This document shows, piece by piece, positions 25,953-34,329 of a stretch of DNA of 60,966 nucleotides; positions within the stretch are counted from its first letter, which is position 1; every line of letters starts with the position of its first letter. The position numbers and the translations under genes were made by a program. Origin of the DNA: Thermoplasma sp. (GTDB lineage Archaea; Thermoplasmatota; Thermoplasmata; Thermoplasmatales; Thermoplasmataceae); contig NZ_VYIJ01000008.1 of the NCBI RefSeq assembly GCF_008709555.1, forward strand, positions 1-60,966, given 5' to 3'. The notes under the pieces are model-generated. The model ran no database searches and was not told the DNA's origin. It saw nothing but the letters and a program-made list of their open reading frames with translations.

Positions 25953-26550
25953 GACGGTGGAGAACGTTTTTGGGAAGGTCATAGGCGCAGATCCCGCACC
26001 GCTTGGACTTGCCGGTTTCGCGTTCACCACCTTCCTTCTGAGCTTCATAAATGCTGGTCTGATACCTTCTTCCGGCGTGAATGTGGTACTGCCTCTTGCA
26101 TTCGCCTACGGGGGCCTTGCTCAGCTTATCACAGGATCATGGGAGATGCGCAGGGGGAACACGTTCGGATTCACGGCCTTCACGAGCTACGGTTCCTTCT
26201 GGATGTTCTACGCATTGATGGTTCTATTCGTAGACCTCCACATTATTACGTCGCTACCGGCAATTGCTGTTGGCTGGGCATTGATCCTGTGGGGCATATT
26301 CACGCTTTACATGTGGGGCGGTGCAATGATGGCTTCTGTCTCTCTGAACTTGACCTTTCTCTTTCTCTTCCTTGCATTCTTCATGCTGGGGATGGGTGCA
26401 ATATACTCTTCCACCGTCCTGACCCATGCAGGGGGATACCTTGGAATACTAACAGCCCTATTCGCCGCGTACACAAGCTTTGCAATAATTATAAATTCAA
26501 TGAAACCTGGAACAATACCTGTTGGACCAGGCCTGTTCAGAAAAAATTGA
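25945..26550 (+). CDS. Acetate/succinate transporter, GPR1/FUN34/YaaH family
   Basis: This 201-residue six-helix membrane protein has the family N-terminal signature DPAPLGLAGFAFTTFLL, then FAYGGLAQLITGSWEMRRGNTFG and FTSYGSFWM. It should take up acetate (or succinate) with protons. The GTG at 25945 within GTGAGTGA overlaps the acs stop and is preferred; longer in-frame starts inside acs would put a charged, unlikely N-terminus before the signature. Coupling with acs supports acetate as substrate. Confidence 0.9.
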   Translation: MSETVENVFGKVIGADPAPLGLAGFAFTTFLLSFINAGLIPSSGVNVVLPLAFAYGGLAQLITGSWEMRRGNTFGFTAFTSYGSFWMFYALMVLFVDLHIITSLPAIAVGWALILWGIFTLYMWGGAMMASVSLNLTFLFLFLAFFMLGMGAIYSSTVLTHAGGYLGILTALFAAYTSFAIIINSMKPGTIPVGPGLFRKN

Positions 26551-26554
26551 AGAA

Positions 26555-27442
26555 TCATGTACTGAATATTTGCTTCAGTCTATTTATTTCATCCTCAGAC
26601 AGTGTATATTTCACACTTTCAATGTTTTCTATTACGTGATCTGGATTTGAAGCTCTCGGTATGGGAAAGACGTTGCTGTTGGCCTCCATCAGATAGCTCA
26701 ATGCTATCTGCGAGGCCCTTATTCCTGGGTACCTTTTCCTGAGATCGGTAAGGAGATCTGAGGGATAAGCGTCATCTCTCACCAGATCGCCATGTTCCAG
26801 AGGATACCATGAAAGTATGGCCATTCCATTCTTCTCAGCGAACGGTATAATATCCCTCTCTGGAATCCTGTGCTTCAGGCTATAATGAATCTGATTGCTC
26901 ACTATATCATACTTTTTCATAAGGCCCAATGCGTCTTTCAGCTGACGAAGGTTAAAGTTGCTTACCCCTATATACCTCACAAGACCATCATCCACCAGCT
27001 TCTCCATCGCCCTGAGGGTCCCCTCCATGTTGCCAACCGGTGATGGGAAGTGGATCTGGTAGAGATCGATGTATTTCATATTGAGCCTCTTCAGGCTCCT
27101 CCTGCACGCCTTGATCGCGGAATCGTAGGACATATGCGTTATCCATACCTTCGTAGCTATGAACAGACTGCTCCTGTCGAAACCTTCTATTGCCCTGGCC
27201 ACCAAGTCCTCGCTGCCGTATACCTCGGCGGTATCAATCAGTGTGACGCCATTTTCCACCGCCGTCCTGATGGCCCTTACCTTACCCTCTGGATCAGACC
27301 TTTTGCCGAACCTAGCCAGAAACATCCAGCCAACGTCATAATACGTCCCAACGCCTATCCTTGAAACTTTCTCGCCCGTCTTTCCGAATTCCCTGAGTTC
27401 CATCCTGTAGCTAAGCGAATCTTCCATTTTAATCTTCATCAT
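26555..27442 (-). CDS. Aldo/keto reductase
   Basis: This 295-residue NADPH-dependent (beta/alpha)8 oxidoreductase has the tetrad in DTAEVYGSE (Asp, Tyr), ATKVW (Lys) and YQIHFPSP (His). LVRYIGVSNF and the C-terminal PIPRASNPDHV cofactor loop also fit. The substrate is unknown. The family-typical start would be MELREFGKTG at residue 14; the earlier ATG at 27442 is kept because a gataaaaag promoter-like element lies about 20 bases before it. It converges on the acetate transporter gene with 4 bases between stops. Confidence 0.9.
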   Translation of the reverse strand: MMKIKMEDSLSYRMELREFGKTGEKVSRIGVGTYYDVGWMFLARFGKRSDPEGKVRAIRTAVENGVTLIDTAEVYGSEDLVARAIEGFDRSSLFIATKVWITHMSYDSAIKACRRSLKRLNMKYIDLYQIHFPSPVGNMEGTLRAMEKLVDDGLVRYIGVSNFNLRQLKDALGLMKKYDIVSNQIHYSLKHRIPERDIIPFAEKNGMAILSWYPLEHGDLVRDDAYPSDLLTDLRKRYPGIRASQIALSYLMEANSNVFPIPRASNPDHVIENIESVKYTLSEDEINRLKQIFST

Positions 27443-27517
27443 TTCCGTTGGCGATGCTTTTTATCCCGCACAGGTTTTCATATCCAGTCGATTTGCCTGG
27501 AACAGGACAAGTTCCAT

Positions 27518-28456
27518 CTATCTTCCTGAATGGGATCTGGCAGATGCAAACGATGAACCTGCATATATCCCTGTGAATATCAGCAGTATAGTGAAGGCAA
27601 GCGATATGGAGACTGTGGATATGGAGGTGGTGCCGAAACCGAATAGATAATTCCATCCAACGTTCTTTGTAACTCCGGCGAGTGATGAGACAGGCAGCCC
27701 AGCAATGGCATCGGATATCATCAATATGCCAAGCAGAACGTTGCCTGCAGCCAGTGCGTAGAGGGATGATGTCCTTAAGCCTGAGGATCCCAACAATGAG
27801 ATGACGAACATAACTATGGAAAGTATGAGATAGACAACCAGTCCGAGCCAATGGTCATAGGCAGCTGTGAAAAGTATATGATCAAATACTATGAGATATA
27901 TCGAAGTGGCTGCTGTTATTACAAAAGATAAGAACCTGATAACGAAGGCATATCCAGAGAAGAATATTGCAAAGAGAACAAGGAATACTATGAACAGTGC
28001 TATGGATAAACCACCAACCACGAAAGGAACGTAGTTAACGTGCACAGCAGGTGTCACCGGAGGTGGAGATGAAACAGTCGCATTCGTAACATCGATTGTC
28101 AGTGTTGCCGGGGACGACGATGGATCATCTCCTGTTGCACTTATTTCCACGGTGTACGTACCGGGAGCAACGGTTCTCGCCACGACAACCGTTGCTGTGC
28201 CTGAGAACGGAGGATCACCTGAACTGTCGCTGAATGATACTGTTATACCTGACGGAGCAGATACTGAAATTTGAGTTCCCCAGGTTGATCCTGATATCAG
28301 GTTTACCTTGTAATTGAACGATCCGGACGAACCTGCTGGCACAGTTACGCCCGTCGGAGTAACTGAGATCGAACTTGTTCCAGAGGCAGCAAATGCACTT
28401 GCAGGTATCATAAGTGATATCATCAAAACCGCAAGGATGATTAACGAGGTTTTCAT
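27518..28456 (-). CDS. Membrane protein with signal peptide, Ig-like domain and multiple transmembrane helices
   Basis: The 312 residues start with a signal sequence (LIILAVLMISLMIPASAFAAS). An extracellular Ser/Thr/Gly-rich beta domain of about 110 residues follows, with GVTVPAGSSGSFNYKV and ARTVAPGTYTVEISATG, like immunoglobulin-type surface modules. The C-terminal half has about six hydrophobic helices and a short Arg/Ser tail. It is a cell-surface protein of unknown role. Surface beta-domain plus polytopic anchor suggests sensing, adhesion or envelope structure (inference). Confidence 0.75.
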   Translation of the reverse strand: MKTSLIILAVLMISLMIPASAFAASGTSSISVTPTGVTVPAGSSGSFNYKVNLISGSTWGTQISVSAPSGITVSFSDSSGDPPFSGTATVVVARTVAPGTYTVEISATGDDPSSSPATLTIDVTNATVSSPPPVTPAVHVNYVPFVVGGLSIALFIVFLVLFAIFFSGYAFVIRFLSFVITAATSIYLIVFDHILFTAAYDHWLGLVVYLILSIVMFVISLLGSSGLRTSSLYALAAGNVLLGILMISDAIAGLPVSSLAGVTKNVGWNYLFGFGTTSISTVSISLAFTILLIFTGIYAGSSFASARSHSGR

Positions 28457-28645
28457 AATATTTAAACTAAATATGACAATATAAAAAATATGTTCTAATA
28501 ATTATTATAAACTATTATAACATATAAAAATGAAAAGACACTCCTGAATGTTGAATTATCCAAGAGAAATCGCAATGAGATACGTGGTGAAATTATCCTA
28601 GCTCCGTACCAGCAGCATCTTATCATTTCGCGCCGCAGGAGGATC

Positions 28646-28855
28646 TCATAGATTGAAGTGCCTGAGTATGTTTCCCGCCTCATCGAAATAATATACGGTG
28701 GCCCGGTCCTCGTTTCTGACCTTGTACTTGACTATTATTGAATATTCTTTTAAAGTATCATCATGTTTAAGAGAATCCACTCCCAAGATCTTCAGGTCAG
28801 AATAGCGCTTCTTGAGATCATCAGTTATCTTCAATACAGCCTCGTCCATATCCAT
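28646..28855 (-). CDS. Small hypothetical protein, 69 residues
   Basis: This is a charged alpha/beta protein beginning MDMDEAVLKITDDLKKRY and ending with beta strands (ATVYYFDEAGNILRHFNL). Composition and a clean single frame support a real gene. No family is recognised. It stands alone, with about 190 bases of AT-rich spacer before the membrane protein gene. Confidence 0.6.
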   Translation of the reverse strand: MDMDEAVLKITDDLKKRYSDLKILGVDSLKHDDTLKEYSIIVKYKVRNEDRATVYYFDEAGNILRHFNL

Positions 28856-28962
28856 GGCACTCTATTCTGTCATGATAATTAACATTTTGTGTCGTATTCT
28901 TGTCATTATATAATTGAATAATAACGATTCTGTTCAAATGGTTAGCCGATAACGAGAAACAA

Positions 28963-28970
28963 TTTATAAA
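28963..28970 (+). promoter_or_regulatory. TATA box of the TauE/DUF1634 unit
   Basis: The TATA box tttataaa lies 22-29 bases before the ATG at 28992 and decides the start codon. Confidence 0.55.
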
Positions 28971-28991
28971 AAAAAGGTGATATCGCTTCGT

Positions 28992-29972
28992 ATGTTAACA
29001 ATCATTGAGATCATCGTCAGATTCCTCTCCATAGTGGTCGGTGCCTTCATAGCCGGTCTCATCGGTTCCCTCACCGGTCTTGGAGGCGGTACCGTCCTTG
29101 TCCCTGTCCTGACATTGTTTTACGGCATACCAATCGTTTACGCCACCGGTGCGAGCCTGATATCAACCATAGCTACCAGCGCTGGATCGGCCAGCGCATA
29201 TGCAAAGGAAAAGATAGCAAACATAAGGCTTGGTGTTGGGCTAGAGGTTGCCACAACGACGGGTGCAATTGTTGGATCGCTGACCGCCGTATTCATCTAC
29301 GACCATCACCTATCATGGCTCATATACGTTATATTCGGTTTCGTACTGCTTGGATCTCTCGTGCCAACAATCCAGCGTGGAAAGTACGAGATACCGAAGA
29401 TGCTTAAACCTGACTGGACCACGCGGATATTTCAGCTTTCCGGATCCTATTACGATGCTCGGCTCCACAGGAACGTTGAGTACTCTGGGGTAAGATGGTG
29501 GCTGGGCGAGATCATAATGTTCTTCGCAGGCATGATATCCGGTCTGCTTGGGATAGGCAGCGGTGCTCTGAAGGTACTGGGAATGGACTGGGCAATAAAC
29601 CTGCCCATGAAGGTCACTACGACATCTAGCAACTTCATGATAGGCATTACTGCTGCAACCGGAAGCTCCATATACTGGTATGCAGGCTACATACAGCCCT
29701 TCATAGCCGCGGCCACTGCCATCGGTGTCCTCATTGGTGCATTTCTTGGCGCGAAGATACTTGTTCGCATTACAAACAGGAGCATCAGATGGATATTCTT
29801 CGCCATACTGATGTTCCTCGGCATACAGATGGTTCTCAAGGGCTTCTACATAATAAAGGTCATACTGATCTCGCCATACACACAGTTCGCAATATCAACC
29901 GTGATATCCATAATAGCCATAATAATAATGTATCGTGTGATGAAGAGAATAGAGGAAAAGGGTGATGCATGA
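28992..29972 (+). CDS. TauE/SafE family anion permease (putative sulfite exporter)
   Basis: This 326-residue polytopic membrane protein of the TauE/SafE (DUF81) family has the two repeat signatures IGSLTGLGGGTVLVPVLT near the N-terminus and SGLLGIGSGALKVLGM mid-protein. Family members export sulfite, sulfoacetate or related anions. The ATG at 28992 is chosen because tttataaa (28963-28970) lies 22-29 bases upstream; a GTG five codons earlier is in frame. It overlaps the DUF1634 gene by 4 bases, a recurrent pairing. Confidence 0.9.
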   Translation: MLTIIEIIVRFLSIVVGAFIAGLIGSLTGLGGGTVLVPVLTLFYGIPIVYATGASLISTIATSAGSASAYAKEKIANIRLGVGLEVATTTGAIVGSLTAVFIYDHHLSWLIYVIFGFVLLGSLVPTIQRGKYEIPKMLKPDWTTRIFQLSGSYYDARLHRNVEYSGVRWWLGEIIMFFAGMISGLLGIGSGALKVLGMDWAINLPMKVTTTSSNFMIGITAATGSSIYWYAGYIQPFIAAATAIGVLIGAFLGAKILVRITNRSIRWIFFAILMFLGIQMVLKGFYIIKVILISPYTQFAISTVISIIAIIIMYRVMKRIEEKGDA

Positions 29973-30358
29973 TGCGCTTCGATCGTGATCTTGCAATAAG
30001 CTATGCGCTGAGGATCGGCGTCTCCATAAGCATGTTCTTCATCATATTCGGCGTTCTCCTCATATTCATAAAGAACGGTGGATCTGGATACACGCTGGCG
30101 CAGATAGCAAGTTACAACCCGCAGCTGAAGGTCAATTCTAAATACATCTATCTCGGGCTCATACCAGAGGGCCTGGTCGATCTTGACGGCATATTCTTCA
30201 TAGCCACCGGCCTGTGGGTCCTAGTGTTCACCCCCATAACCAGCGTTATCATTGCTCTGATCTCGTTCTATCTCACGAAGAACAGGTTATACATAGCATT
30301 GAGCATCATAGTGCTCTTCAACCTGTTCTTTGCCATGCTGGTGGTTCCGCACATATGA
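29969..30358 (+). CDS. DUF1634 membrane protein
   Basis: This 129-residue protein has three hydrophobic helices (SISMFFIIFGVLLIFI, IFFIATGLWVLVFTP, YIALSIIVLFNLFFAML) and the conserved loop LIPEGLVDLDGI. DUF1634 genes are commonly found beside TauE/SafE permeases, as here, where it overlaps the permease stop. It is likely a permease partner; the function is not established. Confidence 0.85.
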   Translation: MMRFDRDLAISYALRIGVSISMFFIIFGVLLIFIKNGGSGYTLAQIASYNPQLKVNSKYIYLGLIPEGLVDLDGIFFIATGLWVLVFTPITSVIIALISFYLTKNRLYIALSIIVLFNLFFAMLVVPHI

Positions 30359-30368
30359 GGTGGACGTG

Positions 30369-30461
30369 ATGGAAAAAATCATCGTGTCATACATGCCCAT
30401 CAAATTGTTCGCCGGCACTAAAGAATGTTTTATTAGTCAAGTTAAGATAGCAAAGGTGTGA
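30369..30461 (+). CDS. Possible 30-residue small ORF
   Basis: This ATG-initiated frame (MEKIIVSYMPIKLFAG...) is preceded by GAGGTGG at 6-12 bases and ends 4 bases before the next gene. The ribosome binding site is the main support. The spacer also carries a TATA-like ttttatta for the downstream gene, so this may be chance. Confidence 0.25.
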   Translation: MEKIIVSYMPIKLFAGTKECFISQVKIAKV

Positions 30462-30465
30462 TCCC

Positions 30466-31920
30466 ATGCTGAGTTTTGAAAGAGTCCGGATTAAAAAGGC
30501 GGACCCCGCGGAGAGGTCTAAGACCTTCGATGTAGAACCCCTGGACAACTATACGGATGAAGAAGCGATGGCAGAGGCCAGCAGGTGCCTAGGATGCAAT
30601 ATGTGCTCAGCAGCATGCCCTGCAAGCCTTGATATATCGGGCTACATAAGAAGCACAGCGGCAGGTGATCCGGCTCAGACCGTGAGGATCATAATGGAAA
30701 CTCTTCCGTTTCCCGCGATAATAGGGAGGGTCTGCACCCACATGTGCGAGGATGTCTGCGTTATGTACGATGGCGGTGGGCCTATAGCCATAAGGCACCT
30801 GAAGAGGTACGCCGCCGACAAATTCGATGATTACGGCCAGATCCTCAGGCCACAGAAGAGGAAGTTCATTGGCAAGAAGGTTGCAGTTATAGGTGGTGGG
30901 CCAGCTGGCCTGACCGTCGCATACTACCTGAGCCTCCAGGGCGTGAAGGTTACCCTGTTCGAGGAGAGACCTGCACTGGGCGGCTTCATGAAGACAGGCA
31001 TACCAAGATACCGGCTGCCGCAGAGCGTCCTAGACAAGGAGATAGGCTATGTTGTATCTCGCGGCGTGGACGTTAAGTTAAACACAAAGGTTGGGAGAGA
31101 TATATCCTTCGATCAGATCATGAAGGAATACGATGCCGTTTTCCTTGGCGTCGGGAATCACAAGCCAAGAATGACGGGTACACCCGGTAGCGATGCACCC
31201 AACGTGATGCATGCAACTGAATTCCTCGAGCGCGTCAGCTTTGGGGAAAAGATAGATGTTGGGGATACTGTCGCGGTCATAGGAGGCGGCTTCACGGCAA
31301 ACGATTCGGCCAGAACCTCGCTGCGGCTTGGAGCAAAGCATGTATACATAATGTACAGGAGGAGAGACGTTGATCGACCAGGCTATCCCAGCATGAACGC
31401 GGATGAGGAGATGGAGGAAGCCGAGGAGGAGAAGGTTGAATACGTCTGGGAAGTCACGCCATTCGAATACGTGAAGGAGAATGGAAGGGTCGTTGCCATG
31501 AAGTACTGGATGAACGAGATGGTCAAGGAGGGCAAAGGCAGGGCTAAACCAGTTCCCATAAAAGATAAGGTCTACACAATAAAGGTGGACATGGTTATAG
31601 AAGCCACCGGACAGGAAACTGATTATTCATTCCTGGGAGATTACGTGAAGAAACTGAGGCTCAACTCTCACGGCGAACCAATACTGGATCAGAACGGCAT
31701 GACCTCAATAGAAGGGGTATTCTCTGGTGGTGATTCCACCAACCCTAACAGAGACCTCATAAGCGCGGTCAGGGATGGAGATATAGCGGTTCAGGGCATC
31801 CTGAAGTACCTGAACGTCATGGATCAGGTGTCATACGACGATCTGCCCATCCTGGATAGGTTCAAGCCGTATTCGTACACGGCCGCGCAGGAAGCCTATA
31901 CTGGCAGGGGCCTGATCTGA
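30466..31920 (+). CDS. GltD/NfnB-like NAD(P)H:acceptor oxidoreductase (flavin and Fe-S)
   Basis: This 484-residue protein resembles the glutamate synthase small subunit and related ferredoxin:NAD(P)H oxidoreductases. The N-terminal CLGCNMCSAACP (near residue 41) and CTHMCEDVC bind [4Fe-4S] clusters. VAVIGGGPAGLTVAYYL binds FAD, VAVIGGGFTANDSART binds NAD(P), and ATGQETD closes the fold. No glutamate synthase large subunit is adjacent. It may be a free-standing electron-transfer module linking NAD(P)H with ferredoxin, or partner to a distant GltB. AAGGTG precedes the ATG. Confidence 0.88.
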   Translation: MLSFERVRIKKADPAERSKTFDVEPLDNYTDEEAMAEASRCLGCNMCSAACPASLDISGYIRSTAAGDPAQTVRIIMETLPFPAIIGRVCTHMCEDVCVMYDGGGPIAIRHLKRYAADKFDDYGQILRPQKRKFIGKKVAVIGGGPAGLTVAYYLSLQGVKVTLFEERPALGGFMKTGIPRYRLPQSVLDKEIGYVVSRGVDVKLNTKVGRDISFDQIMKEYDAVFLGVGNHKPRMTGTPGSDAPNVMHATEFLERVSFGEKIDVGDTVAVIGGGFTANDSARTSLRLGAKHVYIMYRRRDVDRPGYPSMNADEEMEEAEEEKVEYVWEVTPFEYVKENGRVVAMKYWMNEMVKEGKGRAKPVPIKDKVYTIKVDMVIEATGQETDYSFLGDYVKKLRLNSHGEPILDQNGMTSIEGVFSGGDSTNPNRDLISAVRDGDIAVQGILKYLNVMDQVSYDDLPILDRFKPYSYTAAQEAYTGRGLI

Positions 31921-32076
31921 ATAGATCCAGCACCCATACACCTTTATAAACATTTTGAGGGCGAGACTGCCATATGTATATATTTTTATTATTTTTTATA
32001 GTATTAGGCTTATATATATCCTGATGACTGTATCCAACCATCACCCTTTATATCGAGAACGCAAATCATTTGTTTG

Positions 32077-33288
32077 ATGAAGAGCATCATACTCATAGTG
32101 CTTGATGGCGTTGGTGACAGGCCGGGAAAGGATCTTCAGGGAAGAACCCCGCTGCAGGCGGCATACAGACCCAACCTGAACTGGATCGCGTCGCATGGAA
32201 TAAATGGGATAATGCATCCAATATCCGCCGGTATAAGGTGTGGATCAGACACATCCCACATGTCCCTACTCGGGTACGATCCTAAGGTCTATTATCCTGG
32301 AAGAGGGCCCTTCGAAGCGCTGGGACTTGGGATGGACATACAGTCAGGGGATCTCGCTTTCAGGGCCAACTTTGCCACGAGCAGGGATGGTGTCATAATA
32401 GATAGGCGGGCCGGAAGAGAGAACAGAGGCAACGAAGACCTTGCCAGATCCATCAGCATAGACATGGGAGAATACAGGTTCAGGGTTCGAAGTGGTGTTG
32501 AACACCGTGCTGCCCTTGTTGTCTCTGGACCTGACCTATCAGATAGGATTGGCGATTCCGATCCACACAGGGAGGGGCTTCCCCCGGAGAGGATAAGGCC
32601 AACCGATCCGTCAGGAAACAGGACTGCAGATGTCATGAACGCCTATCTGGATGAGGCTAGACGCATCCTATCAGATCATGAAGTGAACAGGGAACGAATG
32701 AAGAATGGCAGACTACCCGGAAACGAACTTCTGGTCAGGAGTGCTGGAAAGGTGCCTGACATACCATCATTCTGGGAAAAGAACCATATGAAGGGGGCCT
32801 GCGTTGTTGGAAGCCCCTGGCTTAAGGGTCTGTGCAGGCTATTGAAGATGGATGTCTTCGATGTACCTGGCGCAACTGGTACCATCGGATCAAATTATAG
32901 CGGCAAGATTGAGAAGGCGTCTGCCTTGGCGGAAAACCATGACTTTGTCCTTGTAAATATAAAGGCTACAGACGTAGCCGGGCATGATGGAAACTACCTT
33001 CTCAAAAGGGATGTTATAGAGGACATAGACATGGCGATGGAGCCCCTTAAATCAATCGGCGACAGATCCGTGGTATGCATAACCGGTGATCACAGCACGC
33101 CATGCTCCTTCAGGGATCATTCGGGCGATCCTGTGCCCGTGGTCTTTTTCACCGATGGTGTCCTGAACGATGGTGTCCACCTTTTTGACGAATTTTCATC
33201 GGCAAAAGGATCACTGCGTATCACTAGCTATAATGTCATGGACATATTAATGCAGCTTGCTGGAAGATCTGAGAAATTTGGATCATGA
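32077..33288 (+). CDS. apgM: 2,3-bisphosphoglycerate-independent phosphoglycerate mutase, archaeal type
   Basis: This 403-residue alkaline-phosphatase-superfamily enzyme interconverts 3- and 2-phosphoglycerate. LIVLDGVGDRP holds the first metal Asp; CGSDTSHMSLLGYDP holds the Ser nucleophile region; PGRGPFEALG and the late DVAGHDGN and TGDHSTPC segments hold the remaining metal ligands. The ATG at 32077 is chosen over a TTG one codon earlier; the TATA-like tttata at about 32047 gives leaderless spacing. It is a single-gene unit followed by a small membrane protein gene. Confidence 0.95.
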   Translation: MKSIILIVLDGVGDRPGKDLQGRTPLQAAYRPNLNWIASHGINGIMHPISAGIRCGSDTSHMSLLGYDPKVYYPGRGPFEALGLGMDIQSGDLAFRANFATSRDGVIIDRRAGRENRGNEDLARSISIDMGEYRFRVRSGVEHRAALVVSGPDLSDRIGDSDPHREGLPPERIRPTDPSGNRTADVMNAYLDEARRILSDHEVNRERMKNGRLPGNELLVRSAGKVPDIPSFWEKNHMKGACVVGSPWLKGLCRLLKMDVFDVPGATGTIGSNYSGKIEKASALAENHDFVLVNIKATDVAGHDGNYLLKRDVIEDIDMAMEPLKSIGDRSVVCITGDHSTPCSFRDHSGDPVPVVFFTDGVLNDGVHLFDEFSSAKGSLRITSYNVMDILMQLAGRSEKFGS

Positions 33289-33336
33289 TCTGTGGCGATA
33301 GATAAACTAAAATACTTTCTTTGTTTTTGTCAGACA

Positions 33337-33873
33337 ATGGCATATTCAATGAGTGGTGTAAAAGAGGATGTCCTGCACGATAAAAATCTGTATTCCCTGT
33401 ACGCTGGATTTGCATACATGCTCCTCTTTTCTGTCATACTATGGTGGCTCCCAGTTGCCGGGCCAGCCATTGCGGGATACCTAGGAGGAAGGAAATCTGG
33501 AAACATGAAGAACAGCTTCATAGCGTCACTCGCCGTTTCCGGGCTGTTCATAATAGCAACGGTTATGCTGTATCCATTCAGGACTGGAGTTCTATCAGTT
33601 GTGGATCGATACGTCAGCTACGGGATACTCCCATTGTCTACTTCCGGAGTTGTTTCAGTTTCCAACTTCGCAACATACCTCTATTCCTATGCCGGTATAA
33701 TATACACCTTCTTCGTAATGATCCCGTCATCAGTGGCCATACTCATAGCGTTCTCTCTCACGGGAGGCTTCGTCTCATCCTTGAAAAATGGTGAAGATCC
33801 AACTGTGGAAGTTCAAAAGGTAAAGGAAGATGAAGAAATAGATAAGGAAGATAGCAAATACGATTACCTATAG
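33337..33873 (+). CDS. Membrane protein with four hydrophobic segments, unknown function
   Basis: The 178 residues carry hydrophobic segments at AYMLLFSVILWWLPVAG, ASLAVSGLFIIATVML, a third around ATYLYSYAGIIYTFF and a fourth at SSVAILIAFSLTGGF, then an acidic, Lys-rich C-terminal tail (VQKVKEDEEIDKEDS). The GPAIAGYLGGRKSG loop resembles small archaeal DUF5518-like membrane proteins, a weak match. An in-frame GTG at 33292 would add 15 residues; the TATA-like aatactttct at 33309 favours the ATG at 33337. It converges on the MarR gene with a 6-base overlap. Confidence 0.65.
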   Translation: MAYSMSGVKEDVLHDKNLYSLYAGFAYMLLFSVILWWLPVAGPAIAGYLGGRKSGNMKNSFIASLAVSGLFIIATVMLYPFRTGVLSVVDRYVSYGILPLSTSGVVSVSNFATYLYSYAGIIYTFFVMIPSSVAILIAFSLTGGFVSSLKNGEDPTVEVQKVKEDEEIDKEDSKYDYL

Positions 33874-34329
33874 CTGACCGGTTTCCTCCGGAGTACTCCT
33901 GTTGAGGGTCTCTTCCATCTTCTTCAGCAGCTTGGTGAATTCCTCTATCTCATCGTCGGTGAAGTTGCTCAGAGATTCCCTTAGAAAATTGATGTAGATG
34001 CGGTGGCTTTCAGCCAGAACCTCGCGTCCCCTTTCAGTTATCTCCACGTTGACCACACGTCTATCAACAGCATTCCTTGCCCTCATGATATAGCCCCTGT
34101 TCTCAAGGTCATCTAGGACTCCAGTGATCCAGGCTGGAGTGACGAAGTTCATCTCCGCAAGCCTATTGACGCTGGAATTCTCCTCAGATAGATGGTATAG
34201 TATCCGTACCTCTATGGGCTTGAGCTGTGTGACTTGGAGGCTGTCCTCCATCCTCTTTTTTCCAAGTACGTAGACCCTGGCGAAGTGGCGCCAGATCTCC
34301 ATGAGCATATCGCAGTCTTCGCCGATCAT
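33868..34329 (-). CDS. MarR-family transcriptional regulator
   Basis: This 153-residue winged-helix dimeric regulator has the recognition region [20 protein letters not shown] with wing [16 protein letters not shown], followed by dimerisation helices. Its ATG overlaps the stop of the efflux gene (ATGA), so both are on one mRNA and it probably controls that operon, releasing DNA when a drug or phenolic ligand binds (family knowledge). The tandem AATTAATTATT repeats at 36107-36132 are a candidate target. Confidence 0.93.
   Translation of the reverse strand: MIGEDCDMLMEIWRHFARVYVLGKKRMEDSLQVTQLKPIEVRILYHLSEENSSVNRLAEMNFVTPAWITGVLDDLENRGYIMRARNAVDRRVVNVEITERGREVLAESHRIYINFLRESLSNFTDDEIEEFTKLLKKMEETLNRSTPEETGQL

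Noticed and set aside
28495-28683. 62-codon minus-strand frame after the 69-residue gene
   Set aside because: It overlaps the more convincing gene at 28646-28855 and runs into AT-rich spacer with Arg/Ile/Tyr/Phe-rich composition.
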